A stretch of 64,000 nucleotides of DNA. Origin: CAWGYT01 sp963826795 (GTDB lineage: Bacteria; Planctomycetota; Planctomycetia; Pirellulales; Pirellulaceae). The position numbers were made by a program, and so were the translations under genes. The notes below the pieces were generated by a model. The model did not search any database and was not told where the DNA came from. It was given only the letters and a program-made list of their open reading frames with translations. Location of the stretch: positions 1 through 64,000 of the forward strand of contig CAWGYT010000008.1 in assembly GCA_963826795.1 (NCBI GenBank). Reading direction: 5' to 3'. The first letter of the stretch is position 1, and the number at the start of each line of letters is the position of its first letter. This document shows positions 61,777-64,000 of the stretch, piece by piece.

Positions 61777-62678
61777 AGATAGGTCATGAAGATGCCAGTG
61801 CCCTGGAATTCGTAAGGGCCCATCCCGGCATATTCTGCCAAGCCGGTATCGACAAGTTCCCAGTAGAGGCGACTTCCCGAGTCGTCGCCCACGATCGTGG
61901 CCAGGATCCGGGCGGCGTGGCGGTCGGGATCATCGGCCGCGGGACCGCGTGTGATTTGCACGGCGTACTGCTGTGTCGCCATCTCCTTGGTGAAGAATTG
62001 GCGGCCTTCGTGGATGTCGGCCGGAGCGAGAACGCGGCGGCTCGGGACCGGTTCCCACCAGTCACAACGCTCGCGAACCGCGCTCACGAGGGCCTCGAAA
62101 TCGACGCGTCCGCTGGCCACGAGCTTCAGATTACCGGGGCTGTAACGCCGGTTGAAATACGTCCGCATCGCGTCCGAGGTTAACTGACTAACGCTTGCCG
62201 TGGTTCCCAAAATGCTATTGCCCAACGGATGGTCTTGGAAGAACGCCGCCATGCATTTTTCGTGAGCTCCGAAGGGTGGCTGATCCTCGTACTTGAGAAT
62301 CTCTTCCAGGATGACCTGTTTTTCCGTGTCGAAATCGTCTTGACGGAGTGAGGGGCGCATGATGTCCGCCAGCAGATCGAGGGCCTCGGTCTGGTATTCC
62401 GGGAGGACGGTGGCGTAATAGACGGTATGCTCTTCACTGGTGTACGCGTTCGAATGGGAACCGAGCTCATCCAGTTCACGATTTACGTCGTCGGCCGTGC
62501 GGCGCGGCGTGCCTTTGAAGACCATGTGCTCCAGAAAATGACTGACGCCCGAGAGCTCAGGCAACTCGTCGCGCGACCCGGTGTCGACGAAGAATCCCAG
62601 CGCCGTGGCGTAGGCGCGCGGATTGCATTCGGCGACGATCTCCAACCCGTTGGGCAGGACGAATTCACGAAATTCCAC
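61698..62678 (-). CDS. M16 zinc peptidase (catalytic subunit), frameshifted near the C-terminus
   Basis: Zinc metallopeptidase of the processing-peptidase/PqqL type. The inverted zinc motif is intact: HFLEH at residues 47-51 with the distal glutamate in VILEEILKYED. The N-terminal fold (LPNGLEIVAECNPRAYATAL) and the second domain with SGSRLYWELVDTGLAEYA are present, but after FMTYLCCA the frame is lost to nonsense. The real C-terminus is the fragment at 61438-61776, giving about 413 residues. The GTG at 62678 is preceded by GGAGG; a TTG two codons earlier (62684) overlaps that site. It overlaps the other M16 gene by 14 bases, so the two are cotranslated. Confidence 0.9.
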   Translation of the reverse strand: MEFREFVLPNGLEIVAECNPRAYATALGFFVDTGSRDELPELSGVSHFLEHMVFKGTPRRTADDVNRELDELGSHSNAYTSEEHTVYYATVLPEYQTEALDLLADIMRPSLRQDDFDTEKQVILEEILKYEDQPPFGAHEKCMAAFFQDHPLGNSILGTTASVSQLTSDAMRTYFNRRYSPGNLKLVASGRVDFEALVSAVRERCDWWEPVPSRRVLAPADIHEGRQFFTKEMATQQYAVQITRGPAADDPDRHAARILATIVGDDSGSRLYWELVDTGLAEYAGMGPYEFQGTGIFMTYLCCARKRSKKTSSVSTPSRNDSLEKA

Positions 62679-63909
62679 CAGCAACCTCCAATTCTTTTTC
62701 GCCCAGCGTCACGACCGAGAAATCGCAGGGTGGGTTCCGAGTGAGATACGCGTTGATCGATTCGCACGTCAATTGGTCAATTCGCCGACTGACTTCGTCC
62801 ATTGTCAGGACGCGTCCCAAGTGGTACCAATCGCTCGCCATCGAATGGCTTCTTGAGGAACTCGATTCCTGTTGCATGATCAACGCGCTTTTGATTCTGG
62901 CCTTGAGTCGCTGGAGTTCACTGGGAGCCACACCTTCTACCACGCCGCGTAGTTGGGCGAGCAGGACGTCGAGCGTTTCCTGGGCGCGATCGGTGCTGGT
63001 CCCCGCATAGCAGAGCACGCTGCCGCGGTCTCGCAAGGAGTGGCAGGACGCGTAGACCGTGTAGCATAAGCCGCGCTTCTCGCGAATCTCGGTAAACAGG
63101 CGTGAGCTCATGCCGTCACTCAGGATCCCGACAGCGCCGCGGGCCTGGAAGTAGTCCGGATGCGCATACGGGACGCTCGCATAAGCCACTCCGACCTGCG
63201 TTTGGCTGGAATCAAACGGGATGAACTCGTAGCCCCCCGGAGCCGGTGTGACCGCGAGTTCGGGCAGAGGTTGGGAGCTCCAATCAGCAAAACGTTCGGC
63301 GACCTCGTCCCGCAGGCGTGGCCAGTCCAACTTGCCGGCAACGCTCAGGATCGTGCCCGTCGGTTGAAACGTGGCGGCCACCTGCTGCTGGATGTCCGCC
63401 AGCGAAATCTGCTCGACACACGCCTCCGTGCCCTGACTGGATCGTCCCCAGGGTTGACCGTACTGCCGGGCTCGAAGCCGGACCATCGTGCGATGCACGA
63501 GGTCGTCTTCGGCGGCCAGAATCTCTTGAAAACAAACCTGACGTGCCTCCTCGATCTGATCGGCTGGGAGGTGCGGGCGGCGTACCAAATCCGCGTAGAT
63601 TGCCAAGGTGCGACCGAGGTTCTCAGACAGCATCGCCGCGCCGAAGCTCGTGTGAGCTCCCGCAACCGAGGCGCTGCGGTCGACTCCCAGCCGATCCAGA
63701 TCCTCCACAAACTGCCGACTGGTTCGCGTGCCGCAACCACGTTGGACCATCTCGCAGGCGAAATTGGCCAAGCCCAGACGGTCCGGCGGATCGTAGGTGT
63801 ACCCGGCAGGGCACTGGATCGTGAACGCGACGGATTCGAGCCAATCCATCGACTCGGCCAGCAGCACCATCCCGTTGTCGAATTGGTGAGAGTAGATCGC
63901 CTGCGTCAC
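62665..63909 (-). CDS. M16 family peptidase homologue lacking the zinc motif
   Basis: A 414-residue M16 fold (HQFDNGMVLLAESMDWLESV, SENLGRTLAIYADLVRRPHL, SDGMSSRLFTEIREKRGLCY). The zinc site where HxxEH should be reads NFACEMVQRG, so it cannot bind zinc in the normal manner. It keeps the Arg/Tyr pair of the second domain (SSRLF...GLCYTVYA). In mitochondrial and bacterial M16 heterodimers one subunit carries the zinc and the other the Arg/Tyr pair; this gene and its neighbour at 61698-62678 fit that division. Start GTG 63909 has CCAGGA at 6 bases. The window ends 91 bases upstream of it. Confidence 0.92.
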   Translation of the reverse strand: MTQAIYSHQFDNGMVLLAESMDWLESVAFTIQCPAGYTYDPPDRLGLANFACEMVQRGCGTRTSRQFVEDLDRLGVDRSASVAGAHTSFGAAMLSENLGRTLAIYADLVRRPHLPADQIEEARQVCFQEILAAEDDLVHRTMVRLRARQYGQPWGRSSQGTEACVEQISLADIQQQVAATFQPTGTILSVAGKLDWPRLRDEVAERFADWSSQPLPELAVTPAPGGYEFIPFDSSQTQVGVAYASVPYAHPDYFQARGAVGILSDGMSSRLFTEIREKRGLCYTVYASCHSLRDRGSVLCYAGTSTDRAQETLDVLLAQLRGVVEGVAPSELQRLKARIKSALIMQQESSSSRSHSMASDWYHLGRVLTMDEVSRRIDQLTCESINAYLTRNPPCDFSVVTLGEKELEVAGGIS

Positions 63910-64000
63910 GTTGGATCCTGGTTTTCGGGTGAGACTGCCGAGGGGGCAGGCTGACGAGCCGCGGAGTGCAGGCCGCGTCGGTCGAGGCGGACAAGAGGAA

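Noticed and set aside
1..64000. tRNA, rRNA or riboswitch
   Set aside because: None recognised by eye on either strand; a covariance-model search would be needed to exclude them.

Overview
The window looks like part of a Planctomycetota (Pirellulales-like) chromosome. The reasons are: secreted proteins ending in PEP-CTERM tails and in paired EF-hand, dockerin-like repeats; a giant surface protein whose N-terminus carries the LEDRQLLAG export motif; a Ser/Thr kinase fused to WD40-like repeats beside a short ECF sigma factor; a secreted pentapeptide-repeat protein; and many family-specific dispersed repeats in a GC-rich background. No rRNA, tRNA, CRISPR or phage module was found. All family assignments come from reading the sequence; no search was run.

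Layout. 0-3.1 kb: five small same-strand genes (four unknown, one stand-alone Clp N-domain) with related intergenic sequences. 3.1-4.7 kb: a ruined transposase gene split by about 91-bp repeats with inverted ends. 4.7-10.1 kb: a TetR regulator, membrane-fusion protein and RND pump operon. 10.1-14.3 kb: repeat-rich and decayed sequence plus a frameshifted GGDEF-EAL gene. 14.3-21.9 kb: a PUFA/enediyne-like lipid or polyketide synthase locus (ACP-SDR; hot-dog thioesterase; AT-KS-degenerate KS-KR-DH), followed by a FadL-like outer-membrane channel. 23.5-27.6 kb (minus): a secreted TPR/DUF3108-like protein, a histidine kinase and a response regulator in one operon. 27.8-31.4 kb: an M20 peptidase, an unrecognised protein and an ECF sigma factor. 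31.6-35.8 kb: the kinase-WD40 protein. 35.9-38.3 kb: two PEP-CTERM proteins flanking a 69/70-bp tandem array. 38.8-52.5 kb: a broken beta-propeller gene and a roughly 4,000-residue surface protein gene broken into many frames. 52.6-55.4 kb: a 147-bp tandem repeat and a secreted pentapeptide-repeat protein. 56-58.2 kb: cold-shock protein, NYN-LOTUS protein and RRM protein. 58.7-61.1 kb: a small conserved gene, pyrF, ndk and a secreted protein. 61.4-63.9 kb: two overlapping M16 peptidase genes.

How the genes work together. The synthase, ACP-SDR and FadL-like genes probably make and move an unusual lipid or polyketide; the adjacent two-component operon may sense envelope state. The PEP-CTERM, dockerin-like and giant repeat proteins form a cell-surface set. 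The Csp, NYN-LOTUS and RRM genes form an RNA-handling neighbourhood.

Caution. At least fifteen apparent single-event frameshifts interrupt otherwise well-conserved proteins (for example at about 12755, 15839, 24100, 39.06-39.40 kb, 42.6-50.4 kb and 61774). Sequence or assembly indels may explain many of them, so broken genes here should not be taken as truly dead without read-level checks.
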